Below are positions 25,907-34,534 of a DNA stretch of 64,000 nt, piece by piece (the first letter of the stretch is position 1; each line of letters starts with the position of its first letter). Location of the stretch: NCBI GenBank assembly GCA_910589485.1, contig CAJUSW010000004.1, forward strand, positions 124,001 to 188,000. Direction: 5' to 3'. A program made the translations under genes and the position numbers. The notes under the pieces were generated by a model. It was not told the DNA's origin. It worked only from the letters and a program-made list of their open reading frames with translations, and did not search any database. Origin of the DNA: an uncultured Duncaniella sp. (GTDB taxonomy: Bacteria; Bacteroidota; Bacteroidia; Bacteroidales; Muribaculaceae).

Positions 25907-28159
25907 ATGAAAAAGGCTGCTGTTTATACTTTATTAATGATATGCTGTGTATGTCACTGTGCCACCGTGGTGGCGCAGGACGTCACCGCATACGTCAATC
26001 CCTTCATAGGGACTACCAACTTCGGCACCTGTAATCCCGGAGCTGTGGTGCCCAACGGCATGATGTCGGTTGTGCCGTTCAACGTGATGGGATCCGACGA
26101 CAACACTTACGACAAGGATGCCCGCTGGTGGTCAACCCCCTACGACAATACCAACTGTTTTTTCACAGGTTTCGCCCACGGAGCATTGAGCGGTGTGGGC
26201 TGTCCTGAAATGAGCTCCTTGCTCACGATAGCCACCTCAGGCCCTCTTGAAGTGGACTATCACAAGTATGGCAGCCGCTACAAGGATGAGAAAGCCTCGC
26301 CCGGATATTATTCGGTCAACCTGGACAAGTACGACATCAAGGCCGAGGCGACAGCCACGCTCCGCTCCTCGGTGGAACGTTACACATTCCTCTCGGGAGG
26401 AACGGGCAATGTGATCCTGAACCTCGGCGAAGGATTGACCAATGAATCGGGAGCAACGGTAAAGCGTGTGAGCGATACCGAGGTCGAGGGAGTGAAGCTC
26501 CTGGGCACTTTCTGCTACAATCCCCAGGCTGTGTTCCCGGTGTACTTCGTGATGCGCATATCCAAACGTCCCTCCTCGCAGGGCTATTACAAGTTCCAGC
26601 GCCCCATGACCGGGGTAGAGGCCCAGTGGTCGCCTGACAACGGCACCTACAAGCTGTACACCTCCTACGGACGCGAGATGTCGGGTGACGATGTGGGATA
26701 CTGGTACACTTTCGAGGACCTGAAAGCAGGCGAAAGCATTGAGGTCAGCACCGGCATCTCCTACGTATCGATAGAGAACGCCCGTCAGAACTTAGAGGCC
26801 GAGCAGAAAGCCGGATCGACCTTCGACTCCATATATGGCAACGCACGCGACGAGTGGCAGAAAGCACTGTCGCGGATAAGGGTGAAGGGCGGAACCGAGG
26901 ATCAGAAGACCGTGTTCTACACAGCCCTGTACCACACTCTCCTGCACCCCAACCTGCTCAACGACGTGAACGGGGAATATCCCCTCATGGAGCACAGCGG
27001 TGCCACGGGACACACCGATAATGACCGGTACACCGTGTTCTCCCTCTGGGACACCTACCGCAACCTGCACCAGCTGCTCACGCTCGTTTACCCCGAGAAA
27101 CAGCTCGACATGGTGAGGTCGATGGTGGACATGTACAAGGAATGGGGATGGATGCCTAAATGGGAGCTCTACGGCCGTGAGACATTCACAATGGAGGGGG
27201 ACCCCGCGATACCTGTCCTCGTGGATACATGGCGCAAAGGGCTGAGGGATTTCGACATGGACCAGGCTTACGAGGCCATGAAGAAATCGGCTACAACTCC
27301 CGGCAAGGATAACCGTCTGCGCCCCGACATAGATCCTTACATCTCGCTCGGCTATGTGCCCTTGGGATTCTACTCAGCCGACATTTCGGGGGACAATTCA
27401 GTGTCACACGCGCTGGAATATTATGTGGCCGACAATGCCCTGTCGTGGCTCGCCAAGGAAAGAGGCGACGTTGCTTTTGCCGATACACTGAAGAAGCGTT
27501 CGCTCAACTACAAGCACTACTACAGCCCCGAGAGCGGTACGCTCCGCCCCCTGACCAAGGAGGGGAAATTCCTGTCGCCCTTTGACCCGCGTCAGGGCGA
27601 GAATTTCGAGCCTGTACCCGGATTCCACGAAGGATCGGCCTGGAACTACACCTTCTACGTGCCCCACGATGTGGAGGGGCTGTGCAAGCTGATGGGTGGC
27701 AAGCGGAAATTTGTCGACAAGCTCCAGGCGGTGTTCGACAACGGTCTCTATGACCCGGCCAACGAGCCTGACATAGCCTATCCCTACCTGTTCAGCCGAT
27801 TCAAAGGGGAGGAATGGCGCACACAGAAGACTGTGACTGAACTCCTCGACAAATATTTCACCACCAAACCCGACGGCATTCCGGGAAATGACGATGCCGG
27901 TACCATGTCGGCATGGGCGGTGTTCTCCATGATGGGCCTCTATCCCGATTGCCCCGGAGAACCTTACTACACGCTCACCACTCCCGTGTTTGACGAAGTG
28001 GAGATCGACACAGCCCATGGACCGCTGAAGATCACCAAGCATGGTGAAGGATACATCAAAAAGATTAAGATAAACAATAAACCATATTCCAAGTTCCGTG
28101 TGAGTCATGATGAATTGATCGACGGTGCCACATTGGATTTTGAACTTGAAAAGAAATGA
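25907..28159 (+). CDS. Secreted GH92 family alpha-mannosidase
   Basis: Second GH92 enzyme, 750 residues from ATG 25907. The frame is open for 33 more codons upstream, overlapping the kinase gene, but those residues are not signal-like, whereas MKKAAVYTLLMICCVCHCAT is. The mature protein begins with VTAYVNPFIGTTNFG. Catalytic segments: NEPDIAYPYLF (Asn619-Glu620-Pro621, general acid Glu620) and GNDDAGTMSAWAVFSMMGLY (residues 660-679; base Asp662/Asp663 region). The start of the active-site region, FTGFAHGALSGVGCPEM, is also typical. It keeps the glutamate that the first GH92 has lost, so it should act on ordinary alpha-mannosides; linkage preference (1,2, 1,3 or 1,4) cannot be told. Its stop overlaps the next start (ATGA). 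Confidence 0.93.
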   Translation: MKKAAVYTLLMICCVCHCATVVAQDVTAYVNPFIGTTNFGTCNPGAVVPNGMMSVVPFNVMGSDDNTYDKDARWWSTPYDNTNCFFTGFAHGALSGVGCPEMSSLLTIATSGPLEVDYHKYGSRYKDEKASPGYYSVNLDKYDIKAEATATLRSSVERYTFLSGGTGNVILNLGEGLTNESGATVKRVSDTEVEGVKLLGTFCYNPQAVFPVYFVMRISKRPSSQGYYKFQRPMTGVEAQWSPDNGTYKLYTSYGREMSGDDVGYWYTFEDLKAGESIEVSTGISYVSIENARQNLEAEQKAGSTFDSIYGNARDEWQKALSRIRVKGGTEDQKTVFYTALYHTLLHPNLLNDVNGEYPLMEHSGATGHTDNDRYTVFSLWDTYRNLHQLLTLVYPEKQLDMVRSMVDMYKEWGWMPKWELYGRETFTMEGDPAIPVLVDTWRKGLRDFDMDQAYEAMKKSATTPGKDNRLRPDIDPYISLGYVPLGFYSADISGDNSVSHALEYYVADNALSWLAKERGDVAFADTLKKRSLNYKHYYSPESGTLRPLTKEGKFLSPFDPRQGENFEPVPGFHEGSAWNYTFYVPHDVEGLCKLMGGKRKFVDKLQAVFDNGLYDPANEPDIAYPYLFSRFKGEEWRTQKTVTELLDKYFTTKPDGIPGNDDAGTMSAWAVFSMMGLYPDCPGEPYYTLTTPVFDEVEIDTAHGPLKITKHGEGYIKKIKINNKPYSKFRVSHDELIDGATLDFELEKK

Positions 28160-31100
28160 GAGGCAAATTTTTGATCCCGTTACTGCTACCGTGCCTTACC
28201 GCATTTTCGGCAGACAAGATAGACTATACCGGCTACGTGGATACTCACATAGGGTCGGGAGGTCACGGACACGTGTTCGTGGGTGCCAACGTCCCCTTCG
28301 GAATGGTACAGGTAGGCCCCACCAGCATACCCCAGACCTGGGACTGGTGCTCGGGCTACAACGACAGTGATTCCACCGTGATAGGCTTTTCCCACACCCA
28401 CCTGTCGGGAACTGGCATAGGCGACCTGTTTGACATCACAGTGATGCCTGTGGTGGGCGACGTGACCTATGCACGCGGCGAGGAGAATGATCCCGCATCG
28501 GGAATGTGGTCGTATGCCGACCGCTCCAAGGAAATAACCGAACCCGGCTACTACTCGGTGCCCCTGCTCCGCTACAACATCGGAGCCGAGATGACAGCCA
28601 CACCCCGTGTGGGTCTGCACCGCTACACGTTCCCTGCATCTGACAACGCCGCCATTGTGTTTGACCTCGAGAACGGCGGATGCTGGGACAAGCCCACCGA
28701 TACCCACATCGATCAAGTGACCGACCGCAAGATCACCGGCTGGCGTCACTCCTCGGGATGGGCCAAGGACCAGCGCGTGTACTTCTGCGCCGAGTTCTCC
28801 AAGCCTGTGAAATTCCAGCGCATCAATGATATGTACTACCGCCTGAGCTTCCCCACCAAGGAGGGAGAGCAGGTGATGATGAAAGTGGCCCTCTCCTCCA
28901 AAAGCGTGGCAGGGGCCGAGGCCAACATGAAGGCAGAGATGCCCGGATGGGACTTCGACAAGACCCGCCGTGAGGCCAAGCGCCTGTGGAACGACCAGTT
29001 GTCCAAAGTCTCCATAAAGACCAATGACGACACAGCCAAAAAGATATTCTACACCTCGCTGTATCACACCATGGTAGCCCCCTCGCTGTTCAGCGATGTC
29101 AACGAGACTCCCCGCTACACCACCTTCTCGCTGTGGGACACCTACCGTGCCGCCATGCCGCTCATGACCATTCTCCACCCCGAGATGAGCACCGACGTGA
29201 TAAACACCATGCTCGACATCAACGATGAGCAAGGACGCCTGCCGGTGTGGCACCTGTGGGGCAACGAGACCGACTGTATGGTGGGCAATCCCGGCATCCC
29301 CGTGGTGGCCGATGCAATCGTGAAGGATATACCCGGAGTAGATAAGAACAGGGCCTTCGAGGCATTGAAGAAAACAGCCATGAATCCCGGACGCGGCAAC
29401 GGACTGCGCATGGAGCATGGCTACATCCCCTGCGATACATTCGTCGAGTCAGTAGCCTACGATATGGAGTATGCCCTGGCCGACGGAGCCATTGCCAATG
29501 CCGCCGCCAAACTCGGAAAGAGCAAGGACGAGGAGTATTTCCGCAACCGCAGCCACTCCTACCGCAATTATTTCGACAAATCGACCGGCTTCATGCGCGG
29601 ACGCGACAGCAAGGGTGGATGGCGCACTCCGTTCAACCCCTTCTCCTCCACTCACCGTGCCGATGATTACTGCGAGGGCAATGCCTGGCAGTACACCTGG
29701 CTTGTGCCCCACGATGTGGAGGGACTTGTGGACTGCTTCGGATCGCGCGAGGCTACGCTCACCAAGCTCGATTCGCTCTTCACCGTAAGCTCCGTGATAG
29801 AGGGTGCCGAGACCTCGCCCGACATCACAGGTCTGATCGGTCAGTATGCCCACGGCAACGAACCCAGCCACCATGTGCTGTATCTCTACACCATGCTCGG
29901 CCAGCCGTGGAAGACGGCCGACAAGGTGCGCCAGGTGCTTACCGAGCTGTATCATGATGCTCCCGACGGACTTTCGGGCAACGAGGATGTCGGCCAGATG
30001 TCGGCATGGTATGTAATGTCGGCCTTGGGCTTCTATGAAGTGGAGCCGGCAGGAGGCAGGTATTGGTTCGGCTCCCCGCTGTTTGACGAGGCCGAGGTGA
30101 GAGTGCCCAGCGGATCAATGAAGATCGTCGCCGTCAACAATTCTCCCGCCAACAAATATATCCAGCGCGTGTGGCTCAACGGCCGTCCCTACACCAAGCC
30201 CTACATCACTCATGAGGATCTGATGAAGGGGGGCGAGCTGCGCTTCGACATGGGAAGCGAACCCAAGGTATGGTACTGCACTGAGGAACCCGACGTGTAC
30301 ACCGACAAGCGTCCCGCTCCCGAGGCCCGGCTGTTCACCTCTCCTACCATCGAGCAGGAGATAGAGCGCGTGAACTCCCAGCTGACCAACCCGAGGCTCA
30401 AATGGATGTTTGCCAACTGCTTTCCCAATACCCTCGACACCACCGTACATTTCCGCGAGAACGGTGACAGCACCGAAACCTACGTATACACGGGCGACAT
30501 CCCCGCCATGTGGCTCCGCGATTCCGGAGCACAGGTGTGGCCCTACGTGGCTTTCAGCAACAAGGATGAGCGTCTGCGCAAAATGATAGCCGGACTCATC
30601 AGCAAGCAGTTCAAGCTCATAAGCATCGATCCCTATGCCAACGCATTCAATGACGGCCCCACCGGTGCCGGGGAGGATGTAAACTATCCCGGCAACAACC
30701 AGAGTCCCTGGGTGTTTGAGCGCAAATGGGAGCTTGACTCCCACTGCTACCCCATACGCCTCGCCTACGAGTACTGGAAGGCCACGGGCGACACCTCGGT
30801 GTTTGACGGCGACTGGCTCAAGGCCATGCGTGCCATGCTCGACACCATGAAGCGTCAGCAGATGAAGGACGGTCCCGATGACTACATATTCCTCCGCGTC
30901 ACCGACCGCCAGCTCGACACCCGCTCCCACGTGGGCCACGGAAGCCCGGTGAAACCCACAGGACTTATCGCAAGCGCATTCCGTCCCTCGGACGATGCTA
31001 CCACCTTCGGTTTCCTCATCCCCTCCAATTTCATGGCTGTATCGTCACTGCGTAAGGCCGCCGAGATACTCACCGACGTGAACAAGGACACCGAGCTTGC

Positions 31101-31641
31101 CACCGAGTGCTCAGCTCTGGCCGATGAAGTGGAGGAGGCTATCAAGAAGTATGCCGTGGTGAATCATCCCGAGTATGGCGACATCTACGCCTTCGAGGTG
31201 GATGGTTTCGGAAGCCACCTGCTCATGGACGATGCCAATGTGCCGTCGCTCCTGGCCATGCCCTATCTGGGCGACGTGTCCAAGGATGATCCCGTGTACC
31301 GTAACACCCGCCGCTTTGTGCTCAGCGATAGCAATCCCTGGTTCTGGCGCGGAAAGGCCGGCGAAGGGATAGGCGGACCTCATATAGGCGTGGAGATGAT
31401 ATGGCCCATGAGCATAATGATGAGGGCTTTCACCTCCGATGACGACAACGAGATACGCGACTGCGTGGTCCAGCTCATGACTACCGATGCCGGCACCGGA
31501 TTCATGCATGAGTCATTCAACCGCAACGATGCCTCCAACTACACCCGCCCGTGGTTTGCCTGGCAGAACACCCTGTTCGGCGAACTAATCATCAAACTCA
31601 TCGCCGACGGCAAGCTCTCCCTGCTCAACTCGATAATCTGA
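28156..31641 (+). CDS. GH92-GH125 fusion: alpha-mannosidase joined to exo-alpha-1,6-mannosidase
   Basis: A 1161-residue two-enzyme protein. Signal peptide about 1-18. Residues about 20-700 are a complete GH92 unit with the general acid in GNEPSHH (Glu569) and GNEDVGQMSAWYVMSALGFY (608-627). After a short linker (about 705-735) comes a full GH125 (DUF1237) unit, with YVYTGDIPAMWLRDSGAQVW, RKWELDSHCYPIRLAYEYW, GFGSHLLMDDANVPSLL and GGPHIGVEMIWPMSIMMRAF. GH125 enzymes remove alpha-1,6-mannose, GH92 mostly alpha-1,2/1,3, so one polypeptide could strip both arms of a high-mannose N-glycan. In most Bacteroides I know of, the two are separate genes. The ATG overlaps the previous stop. No frameshift or stop lies at the junction, so this is a true fusion. 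Confidence 0.93.
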   Translation: MRGKFLIPLLLPCLTAFSADKIDYTGYVDTHIGSGGHGHVFVGANVPFGMVQVGPTSIPQTWDWCSGYNDSDSTVIGFSHTHLSGTGIGDLFDITVMPVVGDVTYARGEENDPASGMWSYADRSKEITEPGYYSVPLLRYNIGAEMTATPRVGLHRYTFPASDNAAIVFDLENGGCWDKPTDTHIDQVTDRKITGWRHSSGWAKDQRVYFCAEFSKPVKFQRINDMYYRLSFPTKEGEQVMMKVALSSKSVAGAEANMKAEMPGWDFDKTRREAKRLWNDQLSKVSIKTNDDTAKKIFYTSLYHTMVAPSLFSDVNETPRYTTFSLWDTYRAAMPLMTILHPEMSTDVINTMLDINDEQGRLPVWHLWGNETDCMVGNPGIPVVADAIVKDIPGVDKNRAFEALKKTAMNPGRGNGLRMEHGYIPCDTFVESVAYDMEYALADGAIANAAAKLGKSKDEEYFRNRSHSYRNYFDKSTGFMRGRDSKGGWRTPFNPFSSTHRADDYCEGNAWQYTWLVPHDVEGLVDCFGSREATLTKLDSLFTVSSVIEGAETSPDITGLIGQYAHGNEPSHHVLYLYTMLGQPWKTADKVRQVLTELYHDAPDGLSGNEDVGQMSAWYVMSALGFYEVEPAGGRYWFGSPLFDEAEVRVPSGSMKIVAVNNSPANKYIQRVWLNGRPYTKPYITHEDLMKGGELRFDMGSEPKVWYCTEEPDVYTDKRPAPEARLFTSPTIEQEIERVNSQLTNPRLKWMFANCFPNTLDTTVHFRENGDSTETYVYTGDIPAMWLRDSGAQVWPYVAFSNKDERLRKMIAGLISKQFKLISIDPYANAFNDGPTGAGEDVNYPGNNQSPWVFERKWELDSHCYPIRLAYEYWKATGDTSVFDGDWLKAMRAMLDTMKRQQMKDGPDDYIFLRVTDRQLDTRSHVGHGSPVKPTGLIASAFRPSDDATTFGFLIPSNFMAVSSLRKAAEILTDVNKDTELATECSALADEVEEAIKKYAVVNHPEYGDIYAFEVDGFGSHLLMDDANVPSLLAMPYLGDVSKDDPVYRNTRRFVLSDSNPWFWRGKAGEGIGGPHIGVEMIWPMSIMMRAFTSDDDNEIRDCVVQLMTTDAGTGFMHESFNRNDASNYTRPWFAWQNTLFGELIIKLIADGKLSLLNSII

Positions 31642-31772
31642 CATAATCACCTGATATAATCATCAATCCAACCCGTTATTTATCAGTATTTTTTTGAATT
31701 TATCAATTATTTTCACGAAATTTACGGAGCGAGATGTGTTCTTAATAATAACGACCTAATACAATACCGAAA

Positions 31773-32567
31773 ATGAAAGTTATCATAAAATCCGACTATG
31801 ATGAAATGTCGCGCTACACGGCCGACTACATCATCCGAAAAATCAACAGGCACAACTCATCGCCCGCCGGCGCCGAACGCCCCTTTGTGCTCGGACTCCC
31901 CACCGGCTCCACCCCCATCGGGGTCTACCACTGCCTGGTGGAAGCTTTCAAGGAGGGGAAGGTATCATTCGCCAACGTTGTCACCTTCAACATGGACGAA
32001 TACGTGGGTCTGCCCGAGGACCATCCCGAGAGCTATCACTCCTTCATGGCACGTCACCTCTTTGACCACGTGGACTGCCCCGCATCCCATATACACATCC
32101 TCAACGGCAACGCTCCCAATCTTGAGGAGGAGTGCCGGAAATATGAGGAAGCCATAGCCTCCTACGGTGGCATCGACCTGTTTCTCGGCGGCATAGGCCC
32201 CGACGGACACATCGCCTTCAACGAGCCGTTCTCGGCTTTCGACTCCCGCACCAGAATCAAGACCCTCACCAAGGACACCCGCATAGCCAACTCCCGCTTC
32301 TTCGGTGGCGACCCCTCCAGGGTTCCCGAGATGGCTCTCACCGTGGGCATAGCTACCGTGATGGACTCGCGCGAAGTGGTGATACTGTGCAGTGGCCACT
32401 CCAAGGCCCTCGCCCTTAAAGCCGTGATCGAGGGTGCACTCACTCAGATGTGGCCCATCTCGGCCCTGCAGATGCACGCAAGGGGCATGATAGTGTGTGA
32501 CGATGCCTCGGCTATCGAACTCAAGGTAGGTACCTATCGTTATTTCAAACAACTCGAAAACGTCTGA
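31773..32567 (+). CDS. nagB: Glucosamine-6-phosphate deaminase
   Basis: Converts glucosamine-6-phosphate to fructose-6-phosphate and ammonia, the entry of amino sugars to glycolysis. 264 residues, the length of single-domain NagB. Seen: LGLPTGSTPIGVYHCL near the N-terminus, TFNMDEYVGLPEDHPESYH with the catalytic aspartate, GGIGPDGHIAFNEP, and SGHSKALALK near the end. It follows the mannosidase operon after a 131-base gap, so it may have its own promoter, and precedes the PIG-L gene by 14 bases. In several Bacteroides the NagB and PIG-L domains are, as I recall, one protein of about 660 residues; here 264 + 396 residues are two genes. Confidence 0.95.
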   Translation: MKVIIKSDYDEMSRYTADYIIRKINRHNSSPAGAERPFVLGLPTGSTPIGVYHCLVEAFKEGKVSFANVVTFNMDEYVGLPEDHPESYHSFMARHLFDHVDCPASHIHILNGNAPNLEEECRKYEEAIASYGGIDLFLGGIGPDGHIAFNEPFSAFDSRTRIKTLTKDTRIANSRFFGGDPSRVPEMALTVGIATVMDSREVVILCSGHSKALALKAVIEGALTQMWPISALQMHARGMIVCDDASAIELKVGTYRYFKQLENV

Positions 32568-32581
32568 AAACCGTCTGAAAT

Positions 32582-33772
32582 ATGAATCTTCATCTTACAG
32601 ATAATCTGAAATTCTCCAAGCCTTTCGACGGAAAGCTCCCCGACGATACATCGCTGTGGACCGACAAGCTTGTACTCTCCGCCGTGATATGGCTCTCCCG
32701 CAAGCTCGGAAAACCCATACTCAAGCTCACCAGCCGTGACTATAAGGACGCCGGCCTCCAACGCTTGGCCGACTTCAACGGCTCGGCCTACGAGCTGAAC
32801 ATAAAAGTGTTTGACGCTCTCCAGCGCACCATCACCGGATGGCCCGGCGGAAAGCCCGGCACCGGCAACTTCAACCGCCCCGCCCGCGAGCTCCCTTACC
32901 CGAAGCGCATACTTGTGTTCTCGCCTCATCCCGATGATGATGTGATATCCATGGGTGGCACCATATCGCGCCTTGTGAAGCAGGGTCACGAGGTGTACAT
33001 AGCCTACGAGACCTCGGGTAATATTGCCGTTGGCGATGAGGAGGTGACCCGCTTCATGCACTTCATCAACGGTTTCAACCAGATATTCGGCGACAGTGAG
33101 GATCTCGATCCCCATGCCCTGATCCCCTCGAAATATGCCGAGGTAAAGAAATTCCTCAAAAACAAGCGTCCCGGCCAGCCCGACTCGGCCGATGTGCTCA
33201 AGATCAAGGGGTTGATACGCCGCGGTGAGGCACGCACGGCATGCACCTTCAACGGCATCCCCCTCAACCGGGTGTTTTTCCTCGATCTGCCCTTCTACGA
33301 GAGCGGTACCGTGGAGAAATTGCCTATGACCGAGACCGATGTCAACATAGTGCTCGACCTGCTCCGCAAGGTGAAGCCTCACCAGATATATGTGGCAGCC
33401 GACCTTGCCGATCCTCATGGCACTCACCGCAAGTGTACCGATGCCGTGTTTGCCGCAGTGGACGTTGCCAAGGCCGAGGGGGACGAATGGCTCCGCGATT
33501 GCCGAATATGGATGTACCGTGGCGCCTGGGACGAGTGGGCTATCGAGGATATCGAGATGTGTGTGCCCATGAGCCCCGAGGAGTTGCGCCAGAAGCGTAT
33601 GGCTATCCTCAAACATTCCTCACAGATGGAATCGGCCCCATATCTCGGCGACGACGAGCGCCTGTTCTGGCAACGTGCCGAGGACCGCAATAAGGCTACC
33701 GCGGCTCTCTACGATGCTCTCGGCCTCACCGCATATGAGGCAATGGAGGCATTCGTGAATTATAAGTTCTAA
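32582..33772 (+). CDS. PIG-L (LmbE) family deacetylase, companion of NagB
   Basis: Zinc-dependent N-deacetylase family member, 396 residues, no signal peptide, hence cytoplasmic. The metal motif is SPHPDDDVISMGG (His116, Asp118, Asp119), and the second histidine lies in ADLADPHGTHRKCTDAVFAA, the usual HxxH-type site. Residues 1-100 form an N-terminal extension also seen in the C-terminal half of NagB-PIG-L fusion proteins. Being coupled to nagB, it may deacetylate GlcNAc-6-phosphate or a related amino sugar, replacing or supplementing NagA, which is not seen in this window; that role is inference. Stops in two frames separate it from nagB. Confidence 0.85.
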   Translation: MNLHLTDNLKFSKPFDGKLPDDTSLWTDKLVLSAVIWLSRKLGKPILKLTSRDYKDAGLQRLADFNGSAYELNIKVFDALQRTITGWPGGKPGTGNFNRPARELPYPKRILVFSPHPDDDVISMGGTISRLVKQGHEVYIAYETSGNIAVGDEEVTRFMHFINGFNQIFGDSEDLDPHALIPSKYAEVKKFLKNKRPGQPDSADVLKIKGLIRRGEARTACTFNGIPLNRVFFLDLPFYESGTVEKLPMTETDVNIVLDLLRKVKPHQIYVAADLADPHGTHRKCTDAVFAAVDVAKAEGDEWLRDCRIWMYRGAWDEWAIEDIEMCVPMSPEELRQKRMAILKHSSQMESAPYLGDDERLFWQRAEDRNKATAALYDALGLTAYEAMEAFVNYKF

Positions 33773-33828
33773 ATAAGTATAGAGGATTTTAGAAATCCCA
33801 TAGTGAATAGCCTTTTTTAGTATAGAGT

Positions 33829-33870
33829 GCAGGGGAATCTCCTTAAGTGGAGATCCCTCTGCTGTTTTTA
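33829..33870 (+). terminator. Intrinsic terminator after the nagB-PIG-L operon
   Basis: A 14-position stem, GCAGGGGAATCTCC (33829-33842) with GGAGATCCCTCTGC (33849-33862), one mismatch and one G-T pair, six-base loop, then TGTTTTTA. It is 57 bases after the stop of the PIG-L gene. Confidence 0.8.
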
Positions 33871-33920
33871 TCCCCTCTTCAGCCAATAGCCGGCCCAGCA
33901 CGCACGAGGATGGGCCGAGT

Positions 33921-34084
33921 GGATTATAGGACGTCTTCGACGCCCGGATTGGCACATATTTCATTGACACCACGCCTCCCGGGCCGTGCAAATCTGCCCT
34001 GGCGGGCGATTTGCACAACCCGGTCGTGGTGGTGCTATAATTACATCGCCGTTTCACGGCTTAGGGGGTAGGACCTGCGGGGAA
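33921..34084 (+). repeat. Palindromic intergenic element, copy D
   Basis: GGATTATA then hairpin GGACGTC-TTC-GACGCCC (33929-33945), core 33967-34034 (arms GGGCCGTGCAAATC/GATTTGCACAACCC around GCCC-TGGC-GGGC), right end CTATAATTACATC, hairpin GCCGT-TTC-ACGGC (34048-34060) and tail GGACCTGCGGGGAATT. Confidence 0.85.
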
Positions 34085-34178
34085 TTGGGGATGAGCCGGT
34101 TGATTATATCGCCATTCACGGCTTAGGGGGTAGGACCTGCGGGGAATTGGGGATGAGCCGGTTGATTATATCGCCATT
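34055..34178 (+). repeat. 62-bp tandem duplication of the element's right end
   Basis: Two 62-base units, 34055-34116 and 34117-34178, each running from CACGGCTTAGGGGG through GGACCTGCGGGGAATT to TATATCGCCATT. They are identical throughout except at the far 3' edge. A third, degenerate unit follows to about 34265, where GCCGT-TTC-ACGGC recurs. The unit equals the tail of copy D plus a hairpin, so it looks like repeated slippage or recombination of the element's end. Confidence 0.75.
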
Positions 34179-34534
34179 CACGGCTACATGAGTATGACCT
34201 GCAGAGAATCAGTTGGTATGACCTGCGGGAAGTGGGGGCTGACCGATAGATTACATCGCCGTTTCACGGCTACTTGGGTATAACTTGAGGGGGATTAATA
34301 AAATTAACCTTGTTTAACACAACCCGGCTCAGTAGTTTTTCCTTCTCGCGTTTTTAATGTCTACAACAATTCTAATAACCGTATTAATCCATGAAATGAC
34401 ATCTTATTACCATGACAAGAACATGAACACGTAAATCACTGAGCTGTAACTAATCAGTCTCCTGTTCACCACTACTCAACCAAACAATTACTAATCATTT
34501 ATAATCTACCATTACTAAACCAATTAAACAACTT

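Noticed and set aside
28186..29418. 410-codon open frame antisense to the GH92-GH125 gene
   Set aside because: High GC leaves antisense frames open; composition is the reverse-frame pattern (Val, Gly, His rich) and the sense gene is certain.
32540..33616. 358-codon frame antisense to the PIG-L gene
   Set aside because: Same shadow effect; the sense strand carries an intact PIG-L motif.
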